A stretch of DNA of 64,000 nt from Mycobacterium sp. ELW1. GTDB lineage: Bacteria > Actinomycetota > Actinomycetes > Mycobacteriales > Mycobacteriaceae. Positions 17,815 to 30,513 of this stretch are shown here, piece after piece. Each line of letters opens with the position of its first letter. The stretch's first letter is position 1. The notes under the pieces are model-generated. The model worked only from the letters and a program-made list of their open reading frames with translations, searched no databases and was not told where the DNA came from. The DNA is taken from assembly GCF_008329905.1 (NCBI RefSeq), contig NZ_CP032155.1, forward strand, positions 2,604,001-2,668,000. The letters are read 5' to 3'. The translations under genes were made by a program, and so were the position numbers.

Positions 17815-18990
17815 TCACAGTCCCAGGATCGTCGAGGAGATGATGGTGCGCTGGACCTCGTTGCTTCCGCCGTAGATCGAGGTCTTGCGGTAGTTCAGAT
17901 ACTTCGGCGCGGCGTGCTGCGCCCACAGCGGAGATTCGATGTCGGCGCCGCCGTCGAACGGCAGCGCATCCGGTCCGGCGACCTCCACGGCCAACTCGGT
18001 GACCGCCTGCTGCAACTGGCTGCCGCGCAGCTTCAGGATCGACGAGGCCGGGTTCGGCTTGCCGGTGCCCTCGTCGCCGCTGACCCGCAGCTGCGTGAGT
18101 TCCAGTGCCAGCAGCTCGTTTTCGATCTCGGCGACCTTGGCGGCGAACAGCGGATCGTCGAGCAGGCTGCCCGCGCCGACCTTGGTCTGCGCGGCGTTCT
18201 CCTTGACGTCGGCGAGCCACAGCTTGGTGGTGCCGATCCGCGCGATGCCGGTGCGCTCGTTGGACAGCAGGAACTTGGCGTAGCTCCAGCCCTGGTTCTC
18301 CTCGCCGACAAGCTGATTGGCGGGCACCCGGACGTCTTCGAAGAACACCTCGTTGACCTCGTAGCTGCCGTCGATCAGCTTGATCGGTCGCAGCGTGATG
18401 CCCGGGGTGTTCATCTCGACGAGGATGAAGGAGATGCCGGCCTGCTTCTTCGGAGCATCCGGGTTGGTGCGGGCCAGCACGAAGATCCAGTCGGCGTACT
18501 GGCCGAGGGTCGTCCAGGTCTTCTGGCCGTTGATGACGTAGTCGTCGCCGTCGCGCACCGCGACGGTCCGCAGCCCGGCCAGGTCGGAGCCGGCCTCGGG
18601 CTCGGAAAAGCCCTGGCACCACCAGATGTCGAGGTTCGCCGTCGGCGGCAGGAAGCGTTCCTTGATCTCCTGTGAGCCGAAGTGCGCGATCACCGGTCCG
18701 ACCATGCTGGCGTTGAAGGCCAGCGGCTCGGGGACGCATGCCATGCGCATCTCGTCGGCCCAGATCTGGCGCTGCAGCGGGGTCCAGTCCTTACCGCCCC
18801 ACTCCACCGGCCAGTTGGGCACACCCAACCCGGCCTTGTTGAGGATCCGCTGCGTGGTGATCGCGTCGTCGGGGAAGTTCAGGCTGTCGGTGCGGGCCCG
18901 TTCGCGGATGTCGGCGGGGACCTGGGTGGTGAAGAACTCGCGGAGTTCGTCGCGGAACTTTGCGTCCTCGTCACTGAGTGCCAGCTTCAC
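17815..18990 (-). CDS. acyl-CoA dehydrogenase, FadE17-like subunit
   Basis: 391 residues from GTG 18990. Contains the FAD/substrate segment WWCQGFSEPEAGSDLAGLRT (about residue 125), GQKTWTTLGQYADW, and a C-terminal YGGSNEVQRTIIS segment that holds the FAD-binding and catalytic region in this family. It oxidises acyl-CoA to trans-2-enoyl-CoA and feeds electron-transfer flavoprotein. First gene of a two-gene operon; divergent from the DUF222/HNH gene, with 137 bases between. Both FadE genes interrupt the order expected from M. tuberculosis. Confidence 0.9.
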   Translation of the reverse strand: MKLALSDEDAKFRDELREFFTTQVPADIRERARTDSLNFPDDAITTQRILNKAGLGVPNWPVEWGGKDWTPLQRQIWADEMRMACVPEPLAFNASMVGPVIAHFGSQEIKERFLPPTANLDIWWCQGFSEPEAGSDLAGLRTVAVRDGDDYVINGQKTWTTLGQYADWIFVLARTNPDAPKKQAGISFILVEMNTPGITLRPIKLIDGSYEVNEVFFEDVRVPANQLVGEENQGWSYAKFLLSNERTGIARIGTTKLWLADVKENAAQTKVGAGSLLDDPLFAAKVAEIENELLALELTQLRVSGDEGTGKPNPASSILKLRGSQLQQAVTELAVEVAGPDALPFDGGADIESPLWAQHAAPKYLNYRKTSIYGGSNEVQRTIISSTILGL

Positions 18991-19115
18991 GAGCGCAACC
19001 TCGATTCTTGTTACTCGGCAGTATCTATTGCTCGATCCATTGCACGGTAGCGCAGCCCGACCAACTGGTCGGCAGGACCACCCCCGACTGATCCATTCTT
19101 GTCAGTGCCTGGTCA

Positions 19116-19121
19116 TACAAT
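19116..19121 (+). promoter_or_regulatory. -10 element of the DUF222/HNH gene
   Basis: TACAAT ends 6 bases before ATG 19128, giving a predicted leaderless transcript. No clear -35 at standard spacing. Confidence 0.45.
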
Positions 19122-19127
19122 TCGAAC

Positions 19128-20408
19128 ATGCGTTCGATAGATGCGGCGTTGGATGCGCTGGAGACCGCTATCGAGTTGTTGGGCGCGGCCGACATCGAGG
19201 AGCTGCGTGTATCGGAGCGGTTCGCTCCTCTGGCACGGCTGGAGGCCGCGATTCGGCGCCAGGTCGCGATCTCGCACGAGCAGGTGACGCACCTGGAGCG
19301 CTATGAGGGGTGTCCGCCGGTGCCGGTCGTGTTGGCCGACGTGTTGCGGATCAGCCGCTCGGCGGCCAAGCGTCGGGTCCGTGATGCCGAACAGTTGGCG
19401 CCGCGTCGGTCGTTGACCGGTGAGCAGTTGCCGCCGCTGTTGCCTGCGACGGGCACAGCCTGGAATGCCGGGGTTCTCGACGGGGAGCATGTCCGGGTCA
19501 TCCAGAAGTTCTTCCGCGAGCTACCCGATCATGTCGGGCCGGTGGAGATCGAGAAGGCCGAACGCACCCTGGCCGAGCACGCCCAGACCATGCGGCCCGA
19601 TCAGCTGGAGAAGATCGCCGACCGGCTGGCCATCCACCTCAACCCCGATGGGAAGTACTCCGAGGAGGATCGGGCCCGCAAGCGCGGGTTCGTGTGGTGC
19701 GGCGGGCAGCGGGCCGACGGGATGAGTGTGGGCAAGTTGGTGGCCGATCCGCAGTTGCGGTCGATGCTGGAGGCGTGGTTCGCCAAATTCGCCGCACCCG
19801 AACCCGACGATCTGCGTAGCCACAGCCAACGCCAACACGACGCGCTGACCACTCTGGTGCAGAGCAGGCTGGGCGATCCGAAACTGGGCCAGCACAACGG
19901 ACTTCCGGTCACCGTCATCGTCACCACGACCCTGCAGGACTTGCAGGCCGGTGCCGGTCACGCGGTCACCGCGGGCGGAACCCTGCTGCCGATGACGGAT
20001 CTGATCCGGATGGCCACCCCGGCCCACCACTACCTGGCGGTCTTCGACGGCGTGACCGGCCAATCACTCTGGCTGGGCCGATCCAAACGACTGGCCTCAG
20101 CCGATCAGCGCATCATGTTGTTGGCCAAATACCGTGGCTGCACCGCACCCGGATGCACCGTCAACGGCTACAACAGCCACGTCCACCACGCGGCCAAAGA
20201 CTGGAAACACGGCGGCACCACCGACATCGACGACATGACCCTCGCCTGCAAATGCGACAACCTGCTGGTCGAAAACCACGGCTGGACCACCCGCCAACTC
20301 CCCGACGGACACACCGAATGGATCCCACCGCCGAACGTGCCACTACGCGGCGGAACCAACGACTACCACCACCCCGAGCGACTGCTCGGTGAGGAGGACG
20401 ACCCCTGA
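19128..20408 (+). CDS. DUF222 and HNH endonuclease domain protein (13E12 family)
   Basis: 426 residues. The DUF222 helical domain covers about residues 1-300. The C-terminal HNH-like motif runs CTAPGCTVNGYNSHVHHAAKDW, then GGTTDIDDMTLACKCDN, then the final ENHGW His. The two zinc-type Cys pairs and the HH dyad are present. This family is the mycobacterial REP13E12 type, present in many copies per genome and known as an integration site for phage-like elements in M. tuberculosis. Whether it cleaves DNA is unproven. It ends 1 base before the convergent PAC2 gene. No flanking repeats were seen. Confidence 0.88.
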   Translation: MRSIDAALDALETAIELLGAADIEELRVSERFAPLARLEAAIRRQVAISHEQVTHLERYEGCPPVPVVLADVLRISRSAAKRRVRDAEQLAPRRSLTGEQLPPLLPATGTAWNAGVLDGEHVRVIQKFFRELPDHVGPVEIEKAERTLAEHAQTMRPDQLEKIADRLAIHLNPDGKYSEEDRARKRGFVWCGGQRADGMSVGKLVADPQLRSMLEAWFAKFAAPEPDDLRSHSQRQHDALTTLVQSRLGDPKLGQHNGLPVTVIVTTTLQDLQAGAGHAVTAGGTLLPMTDLIRMATPAHHYLAVFDGVTGQSLWLGRSKRLASADQRIMLLAKYRGCTAPGCTVNGYNSHVHHAAKDWKHGGTTDIDDMTLACKCDNLLVENHGWTTRQLPDGHTEWIPPPNVPLRGGTNDYHHPERLLGEEDDP

Positions 20409-20409
20409 G

Positions 20410-21300
20410 TTACCCGCGGAAGCCCGGGCCCCGCCGGCGCAGGTACCGCTCGAACTCGGCGGCCAGCTGATCGCCGTCGACTTTCGACAGCGCCTCGTTG
20501 ACGTCGACCTCGGCGTCACCGCGCTGTTCCAGGGAGGCCACGTACTCGGCGATCTCCTCGTCCTCGGCGGTCATCTCGGTGACGGCCTGCTCCCACTCCT
20601 CGGCCTGCGCGGGCAGGTCGCCCAACGGCACCTCGATGTCGAGCACATCCTCCACGCGGCGCAGCAGCGCGACGGTTGCCTTCGGATTGGGTGGTTGCGA
20701 CACGTAATGCGGCACCGCGGCCCAGAACGTCACCGCCGGGATACCGGCCGCCACGCAGGCGTCCTGGAACACACCGGCGATCCCGGTCGGGCCTTCGTAG
20801 CGGGTTTCCTCGAGGCCGAAGAACTTCGCGGATTCGGGCGAGTAGGCCGCTCCGGACACCGGGACCGGCCGGGTATGCGGGGTGTCGGCCAGCAGCGCTC
20901 CGAGGATCACCACGGTGTCCACGTTCAGCTTGTCGGCGATCGCGAGCAACTCGGCGCAGAACGTGCGCCACCGCATGTTGGGTTCCACACCGTGCATGAG
21001 CACGATGTCGCGGTCCGAACCGGGCGGCCGGCAGTGGGAGATCTGCATCGACGGCCACACCAGCTCACGGGTCACGCCGTCCACCTGCCGGATCACCGGA
21101 CGATTCACCTGGTAGTCGAAATACGCCTCGTCGTCGATCTCCACGATCGTGTCGGCCTCCCAGATGGCGTCCAGGTGCTCGAGCGCGTCGCTGGCGGCGT
21201 CGCCCGCGTCGTTCCAGCCCTCGAAAGCCGCGACGATGATCGTGTTCTGCAATTCGGGCAGATCCGGGCCTTTCGCGCCGCTGAAATTCGACGGGGTCAC
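20410..21300 (-). CDS. PAC2 family protein (proteasome assembly chaperone-like)
   Basis: 296 residues from GTG 21300. PAC2 fold markers: IIVAAFEGWNDAGDAASDALEHL near the N-terminus, VLMHGVEPNMRWRTF, and a Rossmann-like region ending GIAGVFQDACVAAGIPAVTFWAAVPHYV. The acidic C-terminal helix ends RRRGPGF. Actinobacteria have proteasomes, and PAC2 proteins are the relatives of eukaryotic assembly chaperones, but the bacterial function is unproven. Counterpart of Rv2125, divergent from metH as in M. tuberculosis. Confidence 0.88.
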   Translation of the reverse strand: MTPSNFSGAKGPDLPELQNTIIVAAFEGWNDAGDAASDALEHLDAIWEADTIVEIDDEAYFDYQVNRPVIRQVDGVTRELVWPSMQISHCRPPGSDRDIVLMHGVEPNMRWRTFCAELLAIADKLNVDTVVILGALLADTPHTRPVPVSGAAYSPESAKFFGLEETRYEGPTGIAGVFQDACVAAGIPAVTFWAAVPHYVSQPPNPKATVALLRRVEDVLDIEVPLGDLPAQAEEWEQAVTEMTAEDEEIAEYVASLEQRGDAEVDVNEALSKVDGDQLAAEFERYLRRRGPGFRG

Positions 21301-21447
21301 AACTTCAGCCTAAGGGTTGCTCGGCTTCGATGAGCCTTCTCGGACCGACTACCCTGGTGTCGTGGCGTGTGCTAGTAGGCGCGTCACAGGCATGTGGTTG
21401 CGAGCCCGGGCGTCCTCGGCGCGAAATACGTTCGGCTGCAATCTGGT

Positions 21448-21462
21448 TAACCCGACGGGTTA
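21448..21462. promoter_or_regulatory. TAACCC-GAC-GGGTTA palindrome upstream of metH
   Basis: Perfect 6-bp inverted repeat with a 3-base centre, about 42-56 bases upstream of the predicted metH transcript start and in the divergent region with the PAC2 gene. Candidate operator. The rest of 21301-21447 shows nothing else I can support. Confidence 0.45.
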
Positions 21463-21491
21463 GGCGTCCAGAAGTCGATTGCAAGACGACG

Positions 21492-21497
21492 TAGACT
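21492..21497 (+). promoter_or_regulatory. -10 element of metH
   Basis: TAGACT (TANNNT) sits 6 bases upstream of G21504, the first base of the predicted riboswitch P1 helix, so transcription would start at the aptamer edge. Confidence 0.45.
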
Positions 21498-21503
21498 TTT
21501 CTG

Positions 21504-21597
21504 GTCGAGAGGCGTTGCAACGGCTACCTCAGGGGCCCGGTTCCCCCGGGTGGCCGCCACGCTCGGCAGAGTCAAGGACGCCTTCCGTCATGGAAGG
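21504..21597 (+). promoter_or_regulatory. SAH riboswitch candidate with SD-sequestering hairpin (metH leader)
   Basis: The leader matches the S-adenosylhomocysteine riboswitch core: GAGAGGCGTTGCAACGG followed by a hairpin and GCTCGG. P1: GUCGAG (21504-21509) with CUCGGC (21562-21567). P2: GGCUACC (21522-21528) with GGUGGCC (21549-21555), capped by a CCCGG/CCGGG stem. Pseudoknot: GGCGUU (21511-21516) with GACGCC (21577-21582). The expression platform is an adjacent hairpin, CCTTCC (21581-21586) with GGAAGG (21592-21597), in which GGAAGG is the SD, 8 bases before GTG 21606. The pseudoknot and the anti-SD share C21581-C21582, so ligand binding would free the SD: an ON switch, as known for SAH riboswitches. 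Confidence 0.8.
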
Positions 21598-21605
21598 ACA
21601 CGTAC

Positions 21606-25367
<3,762 letters not shown>

Positions 25368-25381
25368 CCCGCCGGGGTCTT

Positions 25382-28045
25382 CTACGCCTGCCCGTTCCGG
25401 AAGTACAGGTTGCCCCGGAACTGAAGCAGCACAGCGACGGTCGCGGTCCAGCCGGTCTGGTGACTGGCGCCGAGCCCGCGACCGGTGTCGCCGTCGAAGT
25501 ACTCGTGGAACGGGATCAGATCGCGCCAGTGCGGGTCGGTCTGGAAGTACTCGTTGTCGCCGAACACCGCGCGCCGGCCGTTGTCGTCGCGGACCAGAAG
25601 ACCGGTGAGCTGGCGAGCCAACCGGTCGGCCACCACGTGCAGCGTCACCTCGTCGGCCGACCCGGCGGGATCGGGAACGCGGTAGGTGTCACCGAGGAAC
25701 CGGGCGTAGGAGTTGAGCGCTTGGACGACAAGGAAGTTCGTGGGTAGCCAGACCGGGCCGCGCCAGTTCGAGTTCCCGCCGAACATCCGGCTGCGCGACT
25801 CGGCCGGCTGATAGTCGACGACGTAGTCGGCACCGTCGATGTGGTAGGTGTACGGGTGGTCGCGGTGATACCGCGACAGTGATCGGATTCCGTTGGGAGA
25901 CAGAAACTGTTCGGGGTCCAGTAGCCGCCGCAGGATATCGGTGAGGCGGTCCTCGTGGATGACGCCGATCATCAGATGCGTGCCGTCGCCGCCGCTCATC
26001 ACCAGCTTGACGTCGTCGTCGGTGTGCTCGTAGGTCTGCGCCAGCTCTTCGAGGCAGTTCCGCAGGGTCGAGGTCACCTCGGTGGCGCTGGTCGGGATGG
26101 CGATCGCGGCGAACAGCGGAACGATCGCCTGAATGGAGAACACCTCCAGCGATCTGCTTGTCCCGTCCGGCATTTCGATGACGTCGTGATAGAAGCTCGT
26201 CTCGTCGTTCCAGAAGCTGACCCGGTAGGTGCCCTTCTCCAGTGAGTTGGCCACCAGCCAGGCGTCCCACACCCACCGGCTGAACATGTCGGTGTAGCTC
26301 GGATCCGTCTGGGAGAGTTCGATCGCCATCTCCAACAGATGGAAGATCAGCGCCGCCATCCATGCGGTGCCGTCGACCTGGGCGAGCTCACCGCCGGTGG
26401 GCAACGGCTCGTCGCGGTCGAACACCCCGATGTTGTCCATACCAAGGAATCCACCGCCGAACACACCGCGGTTGGTCTCGTCCTTCTGGTTGAGCCACCA
26501 CATCGCGTTGAGGGTGGCTGACCGGTACGCGGTGGCCAGGAAATCGAAATCCCCGACACCGCTGCGGAGCTGATCGAGTTGGTAGACCTGCCACGCCGCC
26601 CAGGCATGGACAGGGGGATTGGTGTCGCCGAATTTCCATTCGTAGGCCGGAATCTGGCCGTGCGGATGTTGTGCGGTGGACCCGTGCAGCACGAGTACCT
26701 GCGCCTTGGCGAACTCGGGATCGATGAGCGCCACCGCGACACAGTGAAAGGCCAAGTCCCAGGCGGCGAACCACGGGTACTCCCAGGCGTCGGGCATCAG
26801 GATGACGTCACTGACCGCGAAGTGCTGCCAGTCGTGGTTGCGCGCGCTCCAGCGTTCGCGGGGCGGTGGCGGTTGGTCCGGATCGCCCTTGAGCCAGCGC
26901 CGCACCGCGTAGTTGTAGAACTGTTTGCACCACAGCAGCCCGGCGAAGGCCTGCCGCTGGACCAGCCGTTCGTCGTCGCTCAGGTCCGGTGCCGCGACCT
27001 GGTGATAGAACTCGTCGGCCTCCCGTTTGCGGTCCGCCAGCACCGCATCGGCGTACTCGGGTGGCCGAACGGTGTCCGTGGTCGCGAAACGAACCGTGAC
27101 GGTGCAGCTTTCACCGGGCTGCACGGTGGTCGAGACGATCGCGGCAGCCTTGCTGCCCGCCGCGTGGTCGACGGCGCCGGCAATGCCGTCGACCAGGTAG
27201 TCGTTGATACCGTCCTTGGTGGTGGCCGAGTCATTCGCGGAGGAGAACAGCAGGCGGTTGTTGGTCTCGTTCTCACAGAACACCAATCGCGGAGCGTCCC
27301 CGCAGGAGGTGGTGACCGTGTACCACCGGTGCCCGAGCTTGGGGTGCAAGGTGCGCGCCGCTCCGTCGCCGCAGGCGGTGATCCGCGGCCGCTCCTGGTT
27401 GGGATCCCATGACCAGGTGTTGCGGTACCACAGCTGCGGCAGTATGTGGATCTCGGCGGCGTCCGGTCCGCGGTTGGTCACCGTGATGCGGCAGTAGACG
27501 TCCTCCGGGCCGTCCTTGGCGTAGACCACCTCGACGTCGAAATAGCGCTGTTGCAGCCATTGTTCGCGCAACGCCTCGAACAGTTCGTATTCGTCGTCGT
27601 CCGGTCCGCGGTGCTGATTCGTGCGCAGCAGATCGTCGTAGGGGAAGGTGGCCTGCGGGTATTTGTAGACCAGGGACGCATAGGCGTGGGTGGGCAGGTT
27701 GTCGGTGTAGAACCAGTAGTCCTTGACGTCCTCGCCGTGATTGCCCTCCTCGTTGGCCACCCCGTAGGGCCGTTCTTTGAGGATGCGGTCGTGGCCGTTC
27801 CACAGCGCGACGCCCAGACAGATGGTCTGCTCGTCGTCACACCAGCCCGCCAGCCCGTCCTCACTCCAGCGGTAGGCCCGGCTGCGGGCGTGGTCGAACG
27901 GAAAGTACGCCCAGGCATCGCCGTCGGCGCTGTAGTCCTCTCGCACGCTGCCCCAGGCACGCTCGCTCAGGTACGTTCCCCAGCGGCGCCACGGCGCCGC
28001 CCCGGCCTCCGCCTCGTCGAGGCGGATCTGCTCGGCCGTGCTCAC
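25382..28045 (-). CDS. MGH1-like (GH63-type) glycoside hydrolase
   Basis: 887 residues from GTG 28045; the frame is open further upstream only as a shadow of zwf. N-terminal beta-sandwich (about 1-330) followed by an (alpha/alpha)6 barrel rich in Trp/Asp, e.g. PWFAAWDLAFHCVAVALIDPEFAK, FLGMDNIGVFDRDEPLP, and MFGGNSNWRGPVWLPTNFLV. This is the architecture of MGH1/GH63 glucosidases, which release glucose or related sugars from small oligosaccharides or glucosylglycerate-like compounds. No signal peptide, so cytoplasmic. The start overlaps the zwf stop by 4 bases (GTGA), making it the third gene of a gnd-zwf-glucosidase operon. Confidence 0.85.
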   Translation of the reverse strand: MSTAEQIRLDEAEAGAAPWRRWGTYLSERAWGSVREDYSADGDAWAYFPFDHARSRAYRWSEDGLAGWCDDEQTICLGVALWNGHDRILKERPYGVANEEGNHGEDVKDYWFYTDNLPTHAYASLVYKYPQATFPYDDLLRTNQHRGPDDDEYELFEALREQWLQQRYFDVEVVYAKDGPEDVYCRITVTNRGPDAAEIHILPQLWYRNTWSWDPNQERPRITACGDGAARTLHPKLGHRWYTVTTSCGDAPRLVFCENETNNRLLFSSANDSATTKDGINDYLVDGIAGAVDHAAGSKAAAIVSTTVQPGESCTVTVRFATTDTVRPPEYADAVLADRKREADEFYHQVAAPDLSDDERLVQRQAFAGLLWCKQFYNYAVRRWLKGDPDQPPPPRERWSARNHDWQHFAVSDVILMPDAWEYPWFAAWDLAFHCVAVALIDPEFAKAQVLVLHGSTAQHPHGQIPAYEWKFGDTNPPVHAWAAWQVYQLDQLRSGVGDFDFLATAYRSATLNAMWWLNQKDETNRGVFGGGFLGMDNIGVFDRDEPLPTGGELAQVDGTAWMAALIFHLLEMAIELSQTDPSYTDMFSRWVWDAWLVANSLEKGTYRVSFWNDETSFYHDVIEMPDGTSRSLEVFSIQAIVPLFAAIAIPTSATEVTSTLRNCLEELAQTYEHTDDDVKLVMSGGDGTHLMIGVIHEDRLTDILRRLLDPEQFLSPNGIRSLSRYHRDHPYTYHIDGADYVVDYQPAESRSRMFGGNSNWRGPVWLPTNFLVVQALNSYARFLGDTYRVPDPAGSADEVTLHVVADRLARQLTGLLVRDDNGRRAVFGDNEYFQTDPHWRDLIPFHEYFDGDTGRGLGASHQTGWTATVAVLLQFRGNLYFRNGQA

Positions 28046-29439
28046 TGTTGCGCTGGCAGCCAGGGCTGACGCCAGGCGGGGTATCCGGCAACCAGCGCGT
28101 CGGCTCCCGGCGGTCCCCACGAGCCCGGCTGGTAGATCTCCACCGGCGGTGGTGATTCCAGCAGCGGTTCGACGATCCGCCAGGTCTCCTCCACGCCGTC
28201 TTCCCGGATGAACTGGCTCGAGTCGCCGTGCATGGCGTCTCCCAGCAGTCGCTCGTAAGGTTCTGGGGCTGCCGCCATTTCGTCGGCGAACACCAGACAG
28301 AGGTTGACGGCGCGGCTGGCGTCGACGCCGGATTCTTTGGCCTGGAGCACCAGGTCGACGCCGGGGTTGGGGTCGATTCGGAAGATCAGCTCGTTCTGCT
28401 CGTCGATCTTGGGCAGGAACGGCAGTTCCGGCGGCCGCTTGAAGATCACCCGAATCTCGGTGGCGCGCACCGGAAGAGCCTTGCCGGCCCGGATGAAGAA
28501 CGGCACGCCCGACCAGCGCCAGTTGTCGATGTAGAGCTTCAGCGCGGTGAACGTCTCGGTCTGCGAATGGGGCGCGACACCGTCGATCTCGAGGTATCCG
28601 GCGTACTGGCCGCGCACATAGTGCTCGGGGTCGGCGGGACGGATGGACTTGAACAGCTCGACCCGCTTGTCCCGGAACCCGTCCGGGCCACCACTGGACG
28701 GCTCGGAGGCGATCAGCCCGATCAACTGCAGCAGATGGTTCTGCACGACGTCGCGCAATGCCCCGACCGGATCGTAGAAGTGGCCGCGATCCTCCACGCC
28801 GAAGTTCTCCGCCATTGTGATCTGCACGGCCGCGATCCGGTCGCGATTCCACAGCGGCTCGATGATCGAATTGGAGAACCGGATGTAGCGGATGTCCATC
28901 GCCGGTTCTTTGCCGAGGAAGTGGTCGATGCGATAGATCTGCCACTCCTGCAGGTGGGCGCTGAGCTGATCGTTGAGGGCCTTCGCCGACGAAAGGTCAT
29001 GTCCGAACGGCTTTTCCACCACCACCCGGGCGTTGTCGGTCAGGCCGGCACCGGCGAGGCCGTCCACCACCCGCCCGAACAGCGACGGCGGTATCTCCAA
29101 ATAGAAGACCGGATCGGTACGTCCCTTGATGGCCTCGGCCACCTTGCTGTAGGTCGCCGCATCGGCGAAGTCGCCGGACACCATCGACAGCCGGGCCGCG
29201 AATCGGGCGAACACCTGGTCGTCCACCGCCTCGCCGGTGGCCTCGATCGCGGCGCGGGCGTGCTCACGCAGGGTGTCGGCGGACCAGTCGTCCAGCGCGA
29301 CTCCGACGATCGGGCACTCGAGCAGGCCGCGCCGCTCCAAGCGGTACAGCGACCGGAACGTCATCTTCCTGGCCAAGTCGCCGGTGATGCCGAAGATCAC
29401 CAAAACATCTGCGGCAGTTCCGCTTCGAGCGGACATCAC
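28042..29439 (-). CDS. zwf: glucose-6-phosphate dehydrogenase
   Basis: 465 residues; GTG 29439 or ATG 29436. Oxidises glucose-6-phosphate to 6-phosphogluconolactone with NADP+ (or F420-independent NAD+). Nucleotide motif FGITGDLARK (family GASGDLAKK), EKPFGHD, catalytic RIDHFLGKE (about residues 170-178) and the C-terminal IRAGKALP substrate region. Comparable with Zwf1 (Rv1121) of M. tuberculosis. Its start overlaps the gnd stop (GTGATG), and its stop overlaps the glucosidase start, so the operon is tightly coupled. The product of this step is used two steps on by the upstream gene product. Confidence 0.96.
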   Translation of the reverse strand: MMSARSGTAADVLVIFGITGDLARKMTFRSLYRLERRGLLECPIVGVALDDWSADTLREHARAAIEATGEAVDDQVFARFAARLSMVSGDFADAATYSKVAEAIKGRTDPVFYLEIPPSLFGRVVDGLAGAGLTDNARVVVEKPFGHDLSSAKALNDQLSAHLQEWQIYRIDHFLGKEPAMDIRYIRFSNSIIEPLWNRDRIAAVQITMAENFGVEDRGHFYDPVGALRDVVQNHLLQLIGLIASEPSSGGPDGFRDKRVELFKSIRPADPEHYVRGQYAGYLEIDGVAPHSQTETFTALKLYIDNWRWSGVPFFIRAGKALPVRATEIRVIFKRPPELPFLPKIDEQNELIFRIDPNPGVDLVLQAKESGVDASRAVNLCLVFADEMAAAPEPYERLLGDAMHGDSSQFIREDGVEETWRIVEPLLESPPPVEIYQPGSWGPPGADALVAGYPAWRQPWLPAQQ

Positions 29440-30449
29440 TTCTTCTCCGCGTGGCCGCCGAATTCGCTGCGCATCGCCGAGCAGATCTGGTCGGTGAACT
29501 CGCCGAGCTGGCGGGACTGGAAGCGTTCATACAGCGCGGTGGTGATGACCGGGGCGGGGATGCCTTCGTCCACCGCGGCCAGCACCGTCCACCGTCCCTC
29601 CCCGGAATCCGATACCCGCCCGGAGAACTGGTCGAGGTCGGGCGACGCGGCGAATGCGTCCGCGATCAGGTCCACCAGCCAGGATCCGACCACCGATCCG
29701 CGACGCCAGACTTCGGCGACCTCGCCGACGTTGATGTCGTACTGATAGGCCCACGGGTCGCGCAGGGGAGTGGTCTCGGCGTCGGCCTGTCGATCCACTG
29801 TGCCAGCGTTGGCGTGCTTGATGATGCTCAGCCCTTCGGCGATCGCGGCCATCATCCCGTACTCGACACCGTTGTGAACCATCTTCACGAAGTGTCCGGC
29901 GCCTACTGGGCCGCAGTGCAGGTAGCCCTCGGGGGCGGTCCCCGGAGCGTTTGCGGGCCGGCTCGGGGTGGGCTCAGCCGTGCCTACGCCCGGGGCGATG
30001 GTCTTGAAGATCGGATCGAGGCGATCGACCACGTCGGTCTCGCCGCCGATCATCAGGCAGTAGCCGCGGTCCAGCCCCCAGACTCCGCCGCTGGTGCCGC
30101 AATCGACGTAATGCAGGCCACTTTCGGCGAGCTTGTGCGCCCGGGTGATGTCGTCGCGGTAGTACGAGTTGCCGCCATCGATGACGGTGTCCCCGGATGA
30201 GAGCAGCGGGACGAGCGCGTCGAGGGTCTCCTCGACGATCGCGGCGGGCAGCATCAGCCAGATTGCGCGCGGGCCGTCGAGCTTTGCGACGAAATCCTCG
30301 AGGCTGGCCGCTCCGGTGGCGCCTTCGCCTTCCAGCTCGCTGACCGCGGCGGGGTTCACGTCATAGACGACGCACGTGTGTCCGCCCCGCATCAACCGGC
30401 GAACCAGATTCGCGCCCATACGTCCCAGACCGACCATGCCGAGTTGCAT
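29436..30449 (-). CDS. gnd: 6-phosphogluconate dehydrogenase, decarboxylating (short YqeC type)
   Basis: 337 residues. Rossmann motif GLGRMGANL at residue 7, GTSGGVWG (about 130) and GAGHFVKMVHNGVEYG with the catalytic Lys and His (about 205). It belongs to the short form, like Gnd2 (Rv1122), which in related bacteria is often NAD-dependent. Converts 6-phosphogluconate to ribulose-5-phosphate with CO2 release. First gene of the gnd-zwf-glucosidase operon; divergent from the HAD phosphatase gene, with about 75 bases between. Confidence 0.95.
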   Translation of the reverse strand: MQLGMVGLGRMGANLVRRLMRGGHTCVVYDVNPAAVSELEGEGATGAASLEDFVAKLDGPRAIWLMLPAAIVEETLDALVPLLSSGDTVIDGGNSYYRDDITRAHKLAESGLHYVDCGTSGGVWGLDRGYCLMIGGETDVVDRLDPIFKTIAPGVGTAEPTPSRPANAPGTAPEGYLHCGPVGAGHFVKMVHNGVEYGMMAAIAEGLSIIKHANAGTVDRQADAETTPLRDPWAYQYDINVGEVAEVWRRGSVVGSWLVDLIADAFAASPDLDQFSGRVSDSGEGRWTVLAAVDEGIPAPVITTALYERFQSRQLGEFTDQICSAMRSEFGGHAEKK

Positions 30450-30513
30450 GACGCCACCCTAGTGACCCAGCGCAGCAAACTCGCCGGATTCGAAGTCACG
30501 GCCTGGTACATGG

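Noticed and set aside
16621..18675. 684-codon open frame antisense to the two acyl-CoA dehydrogenases
   Set aside because: Crosses two well-supported genes and has no recognisable domain.
19128..20408. Prophage or insertion sequence around the HNH gene
   Set aside because: No integrase, transposase, terminal inverted repeats or target duplication found on either side.
21504..21597. SAM-IV or cobalamin riboswitch upstream of metH
   Set aside because: The core, P1/P2 and pseudoknot fit the SAH class; no cobalamin-box or SAM-IV core was seen.
28046..28945. Upstream extension of the glycoside hydrolase frame
   Set aside because: It lies over zwf in another frame, and the GTGA overlap at 28042-28045 gives a natural start.
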